From NCBI GenBank assembly GCA_034440615.1, contig JAOTOM010004386.1:124001-188000 (forward strand): 64,000 nt of DNA, written 5' to 3'. Source of the DNA: Ashinkailepas kermadecensis (lineage: Eukaryota; Arthropoda; Thecostraca; Neolepadidae). Positions 35,766 through 46,950 of the stretch are shown here, piece by piece; within the stretch, counting starts at the first letter, position 1; every line of letters begins with the position of its first letter. A program made the translations under genes and the position numbers. The notes beneath the pieces are model-generated. The model was given only the letters and a program-made list of their open reading frames with translations, was not told where the DNA came from and ran no database searches.

Positions 35766-37800
35766 CATCTCAGTAGCCGCAAAGTGGCGGTAGACCACCG
35801 CCAATTTGATTCCTTTTAACACAAGTCATCATCTGCAGAGCCCGGTATTCTGCCTCACCGCAAGGACGTTCTTCGTCCTCCACGTTGCCAACATTGTTCA
35901 CCTTGTCTAGCAAGTATTTCAAACGTAACTAATTGCCGATCAAGTTGTTGAAATGTTGCTGAACTTGGCTCTTTAGCAAATATTTGTGAGTTTTTTATAT
36001 CATCATCCGGGCGACTGCAGCAGGCAGCTGATCCGTATCTGACGGAAGCCTCCGCGGACATGAGCTGCTCGGCTACATCAAACGAGTGTCGACGGAGAGA
36101 TCAAAGGTGTTGCGCACATTTGCTTTCGCTTAGTGAAGCCCGACTTTTGTTTAGGGCCCGGGCTTATTACATAACTGTACTATGGGATGATTGCGCCACG
36201 CCGTTTCGTCGTACCGCGGCGCACTTCGTCATGTACTCGGTGCCTATTGCCGTGTGCCCGTCGATGCGTGGAACGGCAGATTTGTTCGATGCAAGGAACG
36301 TTGCTACAGTATTTCCCAGAAGAAACACTGGGTTAAGAATTGCTACTTGAGTGATGAAATTTCTTCTTGCATTTTGTAGTTACATCTTCCCCACCTGTTC
36401 CAAATTCGCCGTGCTTCATTCTGCTGGTATGTGCTCCAGGTTCAAGATCCTTTCGATGCACCAGTAGTTGCTTTGCCAGGGGTTTCCAAACTTTGTCACC
36501 CATGTGCATGTGTCGTGAATTTCGCCAACCTGCCACCGTGTTATTGATATCGGCTGTTGCCGTGTGCATGGATGTGCATAGGCAAAGTGGCGCAAGGAGT
36601 ACCGAGTTAAGGAAAGTAGACAGGAAAGGAATAGTAGAGTTGACTTATGGAGAGTTGACGGGGGTACAGTTGATTGAAGTCTTGAAGATAGATGAGTTTA
36701 GATGAACAGAGCTAAGCAGAGTTGCAGTAGAGCTGCAGTTGCAGTAGAGCTGCAGTGGTAAAGTTGGTCGAAGGCCGTAGTTGATGAAACAGCGAAGAGT
36801 CATCATTTGTCATCCTCCATCACGCACTAAATGCAGCAACCTTTGTGCCGTCACCTATGCTGTTTGTATGGCGTGACATGGATCATGCCTCCCTGTACAG
36901 CTGAGGAAGCTGAGGATATATACTTATCCAATGCAATTCCCGCGATATCCCTCTGATTACAACGCAGTCTAGTGCTCTTGAATCCAGATCCAATAGGTGG
37001 CGCGGGTCGCTTGTCAGTCTCCCCGGGGATATTTCCCAGTGTGCAGGCGTCGCATTGACGTTCGGTTGGTGCCTGTGCACGAACAGGAAGCTTGGAACAT
37101 CGCACATGGACACCGCTAGAACCTAGCGCCGGCCCGCCCCGGAAATCAGGCGCCGAGCCCGACCCGACTCGAAGCGAGAATAAGTTGCCATCATCACGAC
37201 CCCAAGATATAATGGCCAGGCTCAGGAACGGTGTGCTCATTCCGTCTATTGCAGCTGTATTATCTTCGCTGTCTAGCAATGACACCAAAGCCGGCGGGGC
37301 TACCAGTTGTGATCGGCGGGTCACCGTGACTGCTGTCTCGCTGACCCGCTGACCCCCGGCCGCCCAGCAACATACTCGGTGGCGGCTCAAGCGCGGCACG
37401 CTTTGAAGTAGCGCTCGTGCTTTGTTAATGAGTATCGACTCGTATTTTAATCCCATTACACGTGCAGTGCTGCTTGGAACTGGGTCATGACTTCCGCATG
37501 AGACACGAAGGGGCCAATTGTATTATAGTTTCATTGGCCGCGTGTTGTATAGCAGCTGTCCCGATCCATGCAAACAGAACTTTAGGTATGCACATTGGAC
37601 GAAAGTTTTTGAAAGGTTGCTGCTTGTTATCGCCAGCAAGCTTGATTGCCAGTTGATCACATTGTTAAGATTGTCGAGATTGCCACACATCGCGACAATA
37701 AAACACCACATGCAGATATGCTGCCGGAAAGTCGACACCGCTCCGTACCATCGTCATTTAGCCTGTACGCACATGTGGCTGGCTTAAGTCAGTGTTGCGC

Positions 37801-37862
37801 TGGTTGGTTAGTTATTGGGGCTTTAGGGCTCATCGACTTCATTGGTCATGCGGCGTCCGAGG
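37801..37862 (+). repeat. Short dispersed repeat (GGGCTT family)
   Basis: TTAGTTATTGGGGCTTTAGG, CTCATCGACTTCATTGGTCA and TGCGGCGTCC align with 35702-35760. The family may be a SINE 3' part, but no tRNA head is visible at either site. Confidence 0.55.
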
Positions 37863-38914
37863 TATTGCACTGGCGGGCGGATCTGATTGGCATGTCTGTC
37901 GATTGCAATCAAGCCTATTACATCTGCATTATGTCTGTGTTATATCTGTGTCCAGCCAAGAGTGGCTTTAATACGCGTTGTTCCGTGATGGTCTCGTCGG
38001 CCCATTACTCAGGCGCGGGGACGCTGACCGCCATACTCGCCATTTGACTTGCCCATGACAGCCACCAGTGCCTATGTCCTTGTCGGTTGCGTACCTAGGA
38101 TTTGCGTCAGGGGGCAAGCGGATTTGGAGGGTCCCACCCACCCCCATTAATAGAATCCCCGGATTTCTACCACTATTTGTCAAGGCGGCACATTCCTATT
38201 CTATATTTTTTTAAATAGCGACAACTTGAATTTCCTGTCGAGGGGCTCAATCTATCACTATTGTTTGTATGTCATCGGATTTCATCGCCCCCGCTCCCCC
38301 CTTGTTCATTTTTGTATGGCATGTCTTGATAAGTCAGTTCATACTGCTAAAATGACTTCTGTACAAATCAATGCAAACGCTAATTTGTCCTATTTCAGGA
38401 TTTAGTCTACAACGCCCGGTCACCACCAAGCCACCAAGCCAACGTCCGTGCACGTGTACACCCGCCTTGCACATTCGGCGCATTCGCCACACTTTGTACG
38501 ATTCTGCAAAGCCCCACAGTTTTGCTAATTGCTGCCTATATGATCGTCTTGTGCCATATCTAACGTCATGTAATCCTTCCCATTGGGGATCGCTGGGAAA
38601 ATTCGATGAATTAAATTCGAAGACTATTTCTCTACTTCCCACATTTTACGGTCGAAAATAAATCCGGATGGCCCCTGAGCTTCGATGTATCCCACCTGTT
38701 TGTTTAAATATGATGCCAGATTAGCTATCGAACCGGTTCGCTGGTTTGATATTTGATATTCTTTTTGGTGTCCGTTGCGTTTTTCTTTGTTTCGAAAACT
38801 GTCATGTTCAGCCAGGCTGACCATGACTAGCTCGGTGACCTTGACGTTTGCACGTGTCGCCTGTGTTAATCCACGTCTTCAGTTTGCATGCCATGAATAT
38901 TGAAGCAGGAAAGT

Positions 38915-39115
38915 GCATTTGTTTTACGACTAGGGTTCAGAAACTGGCGAAGATGGGTGACCGCCTGCACACCAATATTGACCTCCTTGACCTGAGTTGT
39001 AAGACCAACCAAAATATATAGCGACAATGTATGGAGTACCTCGGAACATTAAGCGATGGATGGAGCGTTCAACGATTATGTCGTTTACTGCATCTATCTA
39101 TCTGGCTTAAAACAA
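38915..39115 (+). repeat. Unclassified dispersed repeat, matches 21790-21995
   Basis: Second copy of the repeat described at 21790. It shares TTGTTTTACGAC, ATTGACCTCCTTGACCTG, ATATATAGCGACAATG and CGATTATGTCGTTTA-like segments in the same order. Confidence 0.5.
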
Positions 39116-39472
39116 ATATTAGTATGGAAATTTGGTTTCTGGTTTATGGTAGGAGCATGTGGTTCTCTGTCAAAGCCCGAATATTTACTGTCCCCTCTTC
39201 GTATGGCGCGTACAAGTGCAGTTTGCCATGTATAATAAGTATGTGGTTCTACCCCGGCGGATCTGCCGCGATGATCACTGCGTTTAAGACCGCCAAAGGT
39301 GATCGTCAGGTTTACAATATGCACGGCTGCTCCACCACATGTTGCCCAACCAATTAACACTGTTGTGAAGTGAGGACGGAACCACGCCTGGCCATGTTTC
39401 AACAGTCAATTGATGAGAAATGTACGAGAAAATGTGCAGCAGTGTGTTTGTTATTTGTTGCCGATTTTCTGT

Positions 39473-39568
39473 CGGATATTTCAGCGGCCTTTCGGCAGCC
39501 AAACAAGCAGAGGTTCGGTGGGATATTTCAGCGGCCTTTCGGCAGCCAAACAAGCAGAGGTTCGGTGG
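39473..39568 (+). repeat. 47-bp tandem duplication
   Basis: GGATATTTCAGCGGCCTTTC and GGCAGCCAAACAAGCAGAGG occur twice with essentially no differences, indicating a recent event. Confidence 0.93.
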
Positions 39569-40457
39569 CGTTTGCACCCCACTTCCTATATTTATGTGAA
39601 ACATTTCCTCCAGCGCGAAATACCCAGGTGGTGCAGCAGCTTATTAGTGCGCGGCAGGTGACCTCAGTGAGCCATCGCACCGCTGATATTACATGAACGG
39701 CCTATGTTCGTGTGACAGGGGAGCGCAGCGGGTGAGGACGTACTGCTCAGCCAGCCGTGTCGACTCACGAATTTTGCATGCGGTTTCGCCGAGGATGTAC
39801 TCTAGAGCGTCAAGCCAGGCTCAGTGTGTCTATTCTGGGAGTGCAGCGGTCGAGGTTCTGCGCTATCCGATCTGGTACTGCCTCGACTGCATCAGCCAGC
39901 CTCGATTCCTGGCATTGCGCGCCGACCGGGCTGAATTTCCAGAACATAATTGACTTTCAATCTTTCCATTCCCTGAACTTTGATAGTGCGATGGCTTCGG
40001 AGTAAGTGAATCTGCTCATCTTGGCGAAGTTCCATTGCTGTTAAATTCAATTACAGTGCCAGCCCTATTCGCATTGCAAGGCAACATTGCGTGGTGCCGG
40101 TTCAGGTTGCACACTGCGCGCGATGGAGAAGTATACCTACATTTCATCAAAGCGACCATGATCAAACGAATTTCCCTCCTGCTGAAGGCAGCATTGTGAC
40201 ATCGGTACATGTTCCATTGTGTCTTGTGCGCAGCACGACCCAGGCGAATGTCGGATCGGCTCAGCTGTAAGTTCAGGCTAACATGAACACAGGAGGCCCT
40301 TTCACATTACTCGAACCGACAGGGGGTGGGGACGGATTCTGTGCCCCCCCCCCCCAGATCCCTGAAGCTATTTAAACTAGAAGCAATAATTTGGAGAGGA
40401 ATTTGCGATTATAATGAACTCACTGAATTATAAATTTGACTACCATGTATCGGCCTC
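39569..40457. other. Unannotated intron sequence
   Basis: No gene is recognised. A C run of about 15 bases is at 40344-40357. Confidence 0.5.
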
Positions 40458-40745
40458 CGACTCTGGACACTGGACACTGGACCATAGACCCTGAACCCTG
40501 GACCCTGGACCCTGGACCCTGGACACTGGACCCTGGACCCTGCACCTTGGACCCTGGACCCTGGACCCTGGACCCTGCACCCTGTACCTTGGACCCTGGA
40601 CCCTGGACCCTGGACCCTGGACCCTGCACCTTGGACCCTGGACCCTGGACCCTGGACCCTGGACCCTGGACCCTGCACCTTGGACCCTGGACCCTGGACC
40701 CTGGACCCTGGACCCTGGACCCTGGACCCTGGACCCTGGACCCTA
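40458..40745 (+). repeat. (CCCTGGA)n 7-bp array, about 40 copies
   Basis: Mostly CCCTGGA, with CACTGGA, CCTTGGA and CCCTGCA variants. The minus strand has GGG every seven bases, so it can in principle form G-quadruplexes. It is interstitial and does not match the arthropod telomere repeat TTAGG. Confidence 0.95.
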
Positions 40746-42583
40746 GCCTCGACCGGTGCGCCGCGCCGCCACGCCACCACATAAACGAATCCTTTGTGGC
40801 GGCCGGCCGTCGGGCCGTTCGGTCGACTTACACACCCGCAGTTCCTATATTTACGAGCGGATTTCAAACACCTCTAAAATCACTGTCCACCACATCCATC
40901 CCATTATGTGTTCATGCGAGGCTCGCTCTTCAATTTGCAACAAGGCCACGAGATTCCATTGCAATATCCTGCCTGTTGGCGAGATACCTTCGACAAACAG
41001 GGGGGATGGGCGGATTCCAGCCTCCGGTGCAGGTGCATGACTCGAAAATCAGCACGGTGCTGAGCACCTTGGACGAGATGTTCTGTGGGAAGTATTATTC
41101 AATTCCACTCTCTTGTGATGTTAACCATATTGCGATAGGGCTCGTTTCAGGCTCAGGCCTGAATGTGTGAAGGGTGACAGATTCCGCCCTCCACCCCTCT
41201 CCTGAGACCTGTAAATTTATTGGGCAGCTTTCAAAGCTGAATAGCTGAAGCGAATTCTACTGATCTTATGTGCACTTCTAAAATATCACCCCAGCAACAT
41301 GTTTCTAATGACGAAGTCAGGAGGCCGAAATAGGAAGAAAATTGATCCAAACACCTTGGACTGTGATTGTATTGTACATGGGTAAAATTGTGCTTGGATA
41401 GGGAAACTGATTTGTATTGATCTAAAGCACCATTTGATATCCCTACAAGCACATGCAAAGCAGCGAGATGACGTAGCCAGGAACCAAAGAAGGCCTGGAT
41501 ATCATTTGTTCTTTCTCTGTGACTGATCCTTATTCGCAGTCAGCGCCATAAATGCTTATTATTTTGTAGTTCTTGCTTCCGGTGAGGTTTTTGACCAGAG
41601 GCGTCGGTAGGGAATCATACTAGGGGTATTCCTAGAGGCCTGAGTGGGAAGGCTACCACAATCGTTGATTATTGGAAAGAAAATACCTTGGTTCCGTCAC
41701 TGCATGTGACTTATCATACTCGTTGGTACTGATTCACCCCTCCGCTTCTTTGATCCGCTATCAGCAGGGTCATCCTCGTCGCACCATTGCTTCTAGTGAT
41801 GCTGGATAGGATCTGTCCTGAATATCTCTCGTCATCTCCGAGATCGGCCAGCTGGGAAGTGTTCTGTTTCCCTCACTGCTTGTGATGCATTGTTACCGGT
41901 TTTTTCCCCCGAATTCACTCCACCCACACAACTTCCTATAGCAACGCAATTGATGCCTCGTTGGGAAAACTAGTCACATGTTGCTCATTCCGCCTCACCT
42001 GGATCCGCATCTGGCATGGTTAGGCTTAAACTGGGCAGCTCCATAGGTAAACAAGGTAGTATGATCAGTTTAATTCCAAATTATAGTCACCTGAACAGCA
42101 AGACAATGAAAATATTCAAACGGATGTGCGTAGTTTTCGCTGAGGTCTGCCGATGTGCCTCCAAATATTCGTTCCTGCAGCCGCCCTTGATATAGTTACG
42201 AAAATAAATTTTGGCACAGAGTAAAGAAAAGAAAGTCAGAAAACGTCACCTGGTTTCACGCTTCTCTCACAAAGGGCTATGGAACGAAGGCAAAAAAGCA
42301 CAAGGGCGGAATCCCCCTCTACTGGAGTAGTATTAAATATTCATAACAAGAGCATCGATATGCAATGCCATTGGTAATGCCAGCGATCGACGTCTGCTGA
42401 GGGTACCTGTTGCAGATGCACCATGTCGTAGCACACAATCCCGTCACAGCACACTGATGTCGATAAGCGGGCGAGGCGCTGCGGTGTCCCTCATCCCTCA
42501 GCTCGCTGAGGCACCAGTGCACCGCTCAGCCGGTCGACCCGCAGTCGATCGCGACGCTCCAACACAACCACCACCATTCGCAG
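40746..42583. other. 3' end of the FN3-to-membrane intron
   Basis: No gene is recognised. Short G/C hairpin-like motifs with GGATTCC cores lie near 41009, 41178 and 42304. Confidence 0.5.
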
Positions 42584-42841
42584 ACAACAGCGCCGGCGGC
42601 CTGCAGTTCACCCCGCTGGTGGGCATCCTGCTGGGCGCCATCCTCGCCGTCATGCTGATCGCGCTGGCCGTCGTGCTGACCTTGAAACGGACCAGGTCAC
42701 GCGAGCTGAGGTCAGCCCGCCGCGAGACGGAGGAGAGTCGGGAGAAGATGCTGGGCATGGTCGCCCTCGATGACGAATGCGTCGGTGACAAGAGTCCCGA
42801 CGTGGTGCCCTGTACCAGCGCGCTGCTCGACAAGAGGAAAG
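42584..42841 (+). CDS. Sidestep-like exon: transmembrane segment and proximal cytoplasmic tail
   Basis: The acceptor is CCACCACCATTCGCAG. The first two bases complete GAC (Asp), and the exon ends in phase 1 at G|GTGAGT. 'LQFTPLVGILLGAILAVML' continued by 'IALAVVLTLKR' is a single hydrophobic helix with a basic stop-transfer flank. 'F-x-P-L/F-x-G-I/V-L-x-G' is the usual start of the Sidestep membrane segment. The tail begins with a basic and acidic stretch and contains 'DDECVGDKSPDVVP', matching the 'D-K-x-P-D-x-x-P' motif I know from family tails. The exon is separated from the FN3 exon by a 14.6 kb intron full of satellite DNA. Confidence 0.9.
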
Positions 42842-43989
42842 GTGAGTGCATTGCGATACCACTACGCTGATCGACACAAGGAAAAGTGAGTCCATTGATG
42901 TACCAGTGCACTGATTTACCAGTGCACTGGTGTATTAGTGCACTTATCAGTGCACTGATAAGAGGAACAGTGGGTGCATTGTTGTGCAATTGCATCGTGT
43001 ATAAATGAAGTGTTTCTTTATCAGTATACATTGGCGATACCAATGGCTAAGTAGTGCATTGTTCTACCAACACGCTGATTTGCAAGGTGCAGGACGAGTA
43101 CTGTTGCACCAGCGTGCTGTTTCCGTGCCGATATAGCTGCACCAACATTGCATCTCGTGGCAATTTGGATCTGCTCCAATAGTTATGGGTGACACGCCAA
43201 ATGGTGGGCTTTGGCCGTTCACCATGCATATGTGTGCAGCTCGAGCGGTTTGTGACACAGATGAGCGGGCACTGCTGCTGTATAGCTGATCGCCGCACCG
43301 ATGTTTTATAGCTGATCGCCTGCCTTGAACGTCCGCATCCCTGTTCAGTAGTTGGACGCCGGACCCCATGTCCGTGAGCATGTGCAGTTGGTGAACCCGC
43401 GCACCTCCGACTACGGGAGCGCAGCAACGGTGGTCAAGGCCGCCCCCATGGACATCAGCTCCGCTCGCAAGCTACTGCGGACAGCTTCAGTTCCAGCGAG
43501 CCCTGATGACGTTCTCCGTATCGAGGAAGAGGCACTGGTGGTGGCTGTGGCCTTTACGTTGCGCTCAGCAGCGGAGGCCATGTGGCGTCGCCTGCCTCTC
43601 ACCCTGGCGGGAAGGGCAGGCACCGCAAAGAATCCAACCCCGTACCTCTAGAATGCCAGACGCTCAACCAAGGAAGAGGCACTGAATGCGAGCGCCCGCA
43701 CCGGCGAGTCTGCAGCCTCCTTGTGCCGACCACACGGCCACGTTCGACGACGGAAGGAGCTCCAGGGCGCTCTGCGCCTCGCTCCTGCGGGTGTGTGGGG
43801 GTCGGAGAGTTTTGTCGCCGTCAGTGGGTGATGACGGTGATGACGATGGCTCGCGAGTCTCCAGGCATCCATCGGGAAGTGCCCTGATGCGGTGCAGCTG
43901 GTTCTATCGGTAGGTCGCTTGGGCCCGCTCTGTCCGCCGTGCAGCGTCCAGCCCGTCAGAAACACTGTCTGTTCTTCAGCACAACGTGC
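42842..43989. other. Intron after the membrane exon
   Basis: A weak open stretch at 43388-43600 is not phase-compatible with the membrane exon. A degenerate tRNA-like segment on the minus strand near 43625-43690 (TTGGTTGAGCGTCTGGCATT, then GGGGTTGGATTC) could be an eroded SINE head or the end of the LINE relic that follows. Confidence 0.4.
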
Positions 43990-45080
43990 TCATCAGGAGG
44001 CTATGGCGGCAGACTCGGCTCCGCAGCCTCCGCCCGGCATGTGCGACGCCACGTCTCGTGTGTGCGTTACTGGAGTCTGGCCTGAGTGTTTCTGGATGGC
44101 GTGCGCGGGGTTGTCTGCTGTGAAGCGCAGCAACCACTGTGCGTCCACCGCCACGAGCTGTTCTGCTCTCGGAGACAGGACAGGCAGCTCAGTCTCAGTC
44201 GTGAGAGCGTCGCGGCGCGTCAGGCGAGTGCAGCCGGTTGCGATACGGACACTCTGTTCCGGCTCCTGCTTGTCTGCTTGTGCTTGGTGTCCCATGCATG
44301 GTAGACGGCAACACCGGGGTCAAAGAGGGCTCGCATATGTCCTATGTGAGCTACTATGATGGCATTGGTGTGTCTGCCATGTGTTCTGCCAGCCAGGGCC
44401 ATGAGGAACCGGGGTGCCGGTGCCATGCGTTGTATTACTTACGCAACATGTTCTGCAAATGTCAGTGAACGCATTATCTCCTGGAATGGGTTGCTCTTGG
44501 AGGGAGATAATTGCGCCGTAGTTGCCGTGCGCTTCCTTCGGGTCGAGGGACAAGAGAGTAGCACTGCACTTGCTGACGCTAGGCGTTGCCTTTCACTTCG
44601 AGAGCCATTCTCCCACCCGACCCAAGAGTGGTTGCAGACATGCACTACATGCATCGATCTTCCCCGTAACGGTTAGCAGAGCTACGCCGCCCGCGTACAG
44701 GGATCTGGAGATCGTCCAGCCCATGCAGCCGTCGATGGCATCAGCGTACGCGAGCCAGAAGAGCGTGGCCAGGACGATGCCCCAGGGCAGACCCCCATTG
44801 AACACGCGCGTGTCTAAAGCGAGCCTCACCCCATCTGACTCGTTCGTGTCGGCCCGAGAGTGAGGCGTTGGTACAGCCGGGTGCTGTACACGACGCCGCC
44901 GAGGCGGACTATCTTGGTCAGCAGAGCCGCCCTCCACATACGATCGTAAACATGCGCGAAATATTCGAAGTACAGAGCGGTTCGGTTTTGTCCCTCAAAC
45001 GTGTCAAAAAAACCTTGGTCATGCGCAGCAGCTGGCCCACGGCCCGTTTGTTGTCGCCACGTCAGCTGGCCGACGAGTCC
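43990..45080 (-). pseudogene. Decayed non-LTR retrotransposon, reverse-transcriptase C-terminal part
   Basis: On the minus strand, fragments in several frames follow the order of a Jockey-group LINE. 'YDRMWRAALLTKIVRLG' (about 45000-44900) matches the palm motif around F/Y-D-x-V-W. 'RVFNGGLPWGIVLATLFWL' matches the R-x-x-G-L-P-Q-G-S-V-L block. 'SLYAGGVALL' is the catalytic Y-A-D-D box with both Asp replaced by Gly. 'DPKEAHGNYGAIISLQ' and 'ATGCTRLTRRDALTTETELP' match the thumb and downstream regions. Frames break near 44860, 44590 and 44300. The lost catalytic aspartates and frameshifts mean it is dead. It lies antisense in the intron. Confidence 0.7.
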
Positions 45081-45116
45081 CGGTACGTCCGGCCTCTACT
45101 CTTGCTCGTCCATCCA

Positions 45117-46633
45117 GGAGGCGGGCCCAGCCTCCGTTGCCGACGGCCATTGGCAACGGTGCAACACCGTGACCCTGTTGTGACCCGTTACAGGCGGGCT
45201 AGCTCATCACAATATCGATGTGCGGCGGATCAAACCTCTGGCCATGGGCAACAGTGCGACACCGTGACCCTGTTGTGACCCATTACAGGCGGGCCCAGCC
45301 TCCGGCCATGGGCAACAGTACGACACCGTGACCCTGTTGTGACCCATTACAGGCGAGCTCAGCCTCCTGCCATGGGCAACAGTGTGACACCGTGACCCTG
45401 TTTTGACCCATTACAGGCGGGCCCAGCCTCCTGCCATGGGCAACAGTGTGACACCGTGGCCCTGTTATGACTGATTACAGGCGGGCCCAACCTCCTGCCA
45501 TGGGCAACAGTCCGACACCGTGACCCTGTTGTGACCCATTACAGGCTGGCCCAGCCTCCTGCCATGGGCAACAGTGTGACACCGTGACCCTGTTACAGGC
45601 GGGCCCAGCCCCTGCCATGGGCAACAGTGTGACACCGTGGCCCTGTTTCATTAAGGGCCCTGCCATGGGCAACATGGACACCGTGTTTTGGACCCATTAC
45701 AGGCGGGCCCAGCCTCCGGCCATGGGCAACAGTCCGACACCGTGACCCTGTTGTGACCCATTACAGGCGGGCCCAGCCTCCTGCCATGGGCAACAGTACG
45801 ACACCGTGACCCGGTTGTGACCCATTACAGGCGGGCCCAGCCTCCTGCCATGGGCAACGTGCGACACCACCTTTATGACCCATTCCAGGCGGGCCCAGCT
45901 TCCGGCCATGGGCAACAGTGTGACACCGTGACCCTGTTGTGACCCATTACAGGCGGGCCCAGCCTCCGGCCATGGGCAACAGTACGACACCGTGACCCTG
46001 TTGTGACCCATTACAGGCGGGCTCAGCCTCCTGCCATGGGCAACAGTGCGACACCGTGACCCTTTTATGACCCATTACAGGCGGGCCCAGCCTCCTGCCA
46101 TGGGCAACAGTCCGACACCGTGACCCTGTTGTGACCCATTACAGGCGGGCCCAGCCTCCTGCCATGGGCAACAGTACGACACCGTGACCCTGTTGTGACC
46201 CATTACAGGTGGGCCCAGCCTCCTGCCATGGGCAACAGTGCGACACCGTGACCCTTTTATGACCCATTACAGGCGGGCCCAACCTCCTGCCATGGGCAAC
46301 AGTGCGACACCGTGACCCTGTTGTGACCCATTACAGGCGGGCCCAGCCTCCGGCCATGGGCAACAGCACGACACCGTGACCCTGTTGTGACCCATTACAG
46401 GCGGGCCCAGCCTCCTGCCATGGGCAACAGTGGACACCCTTTTTGACTTCGGCGGACCTGGCCATGGGCAACAGTCCACCGTGACCCTGTTGTGACCCAT
46501 TACAGGTGGGCTCAGCCTCCTGCCATGGGCAACAGTGCGACACCGTGACCCTGTTTTGACCCATTACAGGCGGGCCCAGCCTCCTGCCATGGGCAACAGT
46601 ACGACACCGTGACCCTGTTTTGACCCGTTACAG
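45117..46633 (+). repeat. 64-bp minisatellite carrying a splice acceptor, about 23 copies
   Basis: Each unit reads GCGGGCCCAGCCTCCTGCCA, TGGGCAACAGTGCGACACCG, TGACCCTGTTGTGACCCATT and ACAG. The last bases, GACCCATTACAG|GCGGGCC, match the true acceptor GACCCGTTACAG|GTGGGCC at 46633. The array runs directly into the exon. Units near both ends (45182-45240 and 46622-46690) keep a longer exon-like piece, AGCTCATCAC followed by ATCGA and TGCGGCGG. The common unit lacks that piece and looks like a deletion derivative. Unit length 64 rotates the frame. Confidence 0.9.
45194..45267 (+). pseudogene. Partial copy of the tail-exon start at 46634
   Basis: After GACCCGTTACAG this segment repeats the first 12-13 codons of the exon at 46634. 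It reads 'AHHNIDVRRIKP' where that exon reads 'AHHTIDLRRVQP'. It then runs through the minisatellite core to an in-frame TGA at 45265-45267. Its acceptor is phase-compatible with the membrane exon, so its use would give a very short alternative tail. It may be a dead duplicate, an alternative terminal exon, or the ancestral end of the 64-bp array. The sequence does not decide among these. Confidence 0.45.
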
Positions 46634-46782
46634 GTGGGCCAGCTCATCACACTATCGACTTGCGGCGGGTGCAGCCTCCAGTACCGCCGGCCATGCACAG
46701 CATCTCTGAGACGGTATCGATCGCGCCCAACAGTAGTCTGCCACGGCGACCGGCACCCATCAACTACAGCGACCCGAGGATA
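46634..46782 (+). CDS. Probable cytoplasmic-tail exon of the sidestep-like gene
   Basis: The acceptor is GACCCGTTACAG. Two bases (GT) complete Gly from the membrane exon, and 49 codons follow, ending in phase 0 at ATA|GTAGTA. The frame is open, with 'AHHTIDLRRVQPPVPPAMHS' and 'PRRPAPINYSDPRI'. These Pro-rich, Tyr- and Ser-containing segments suit a receptor tail. The donor at 46783 is poor. A stronger in-frame donor, GTGAGT, lies at 46858 and would add 25 residues dominated by a Pro run translated from a C tract. Both choices leave phase 0, which fits the exon at 53537. The upstream 64-bp array is built partly from this exon's start. I base the call on phase and composition, not on family homology. 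Confidence 0.6.
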
Positions 46783-46950
46783 GTAGTACCCCCCCCCCCC
46801 CCCCCACGGCCCCCCCCCACCAAACACCCCCAAAAAGGGGCCAAAAAACCGAGGATAGTGAGTAGCACCCTCCCCTCCCCACTTCACAGGGCACCTCCAT
46901 AACAACAAGGATTGTATACAGCGACCCGAGGATAGTGAGTAGCACCTGTA
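46771..46950 (+). repeat. Repeats of an exon end and splice donor around a C tract
   Basis: GACCCGAGGATA at the proposed exon end (46771-46782, followed by GTAGTA) recurs with GTGAGT at 46858 (as CCGAGGATA) and with GTGAGT at 46935. The copies are separated by a C-rich tract at 46789-46818 and by CACAGGGCACCTCCAT. A further copy with GCGAGT instead of GTGAGT is at 49915-49936. The 46858 donor is in frame with the exon; the 46935 donor is not. Confidence 0.7.

Larger units (their letters stand above)
34201..39470. other. Unannotated intron sequence with scattered short repeats
   Basis: More than 5 kb without a recognisable gene. It contains an imperfect duplication of about 60 bp at 34620-34745 (TGGTGTGGCTTCTGCAG twice), degenerate repeats of about 50 bp at 35284-35450, two copies of a dispersed repeat at 35702 and 37801, and another at 38915. 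The longest non-repetitive frame, 201 codons on the minus strand at 36851-37456, has no recognised domain. Confidence 0.5.

Noticed and set aside
36851..37456. Minus-strand frame of 201 codons, the longest non-repetitive one
   Set aside because: No recognisable domain, no splice context and mixed codon use. An overlapping + strand frame is also open. Chance is the simplest explanation.
40458..40745. Telomeric repeat
   Set aside because: The 7-bp unit CCCTGGA does not match the arthropod telomere repeat and the array is interstitial.
43352..43651. Open stretch considered as a tail exon following the membrane exon
   Set aside because: Every usable AG before it would start the frame in phase 0, but the membrane exon leaves phase 1. 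The later part also overlaps a tRNA-like repeat remnant.
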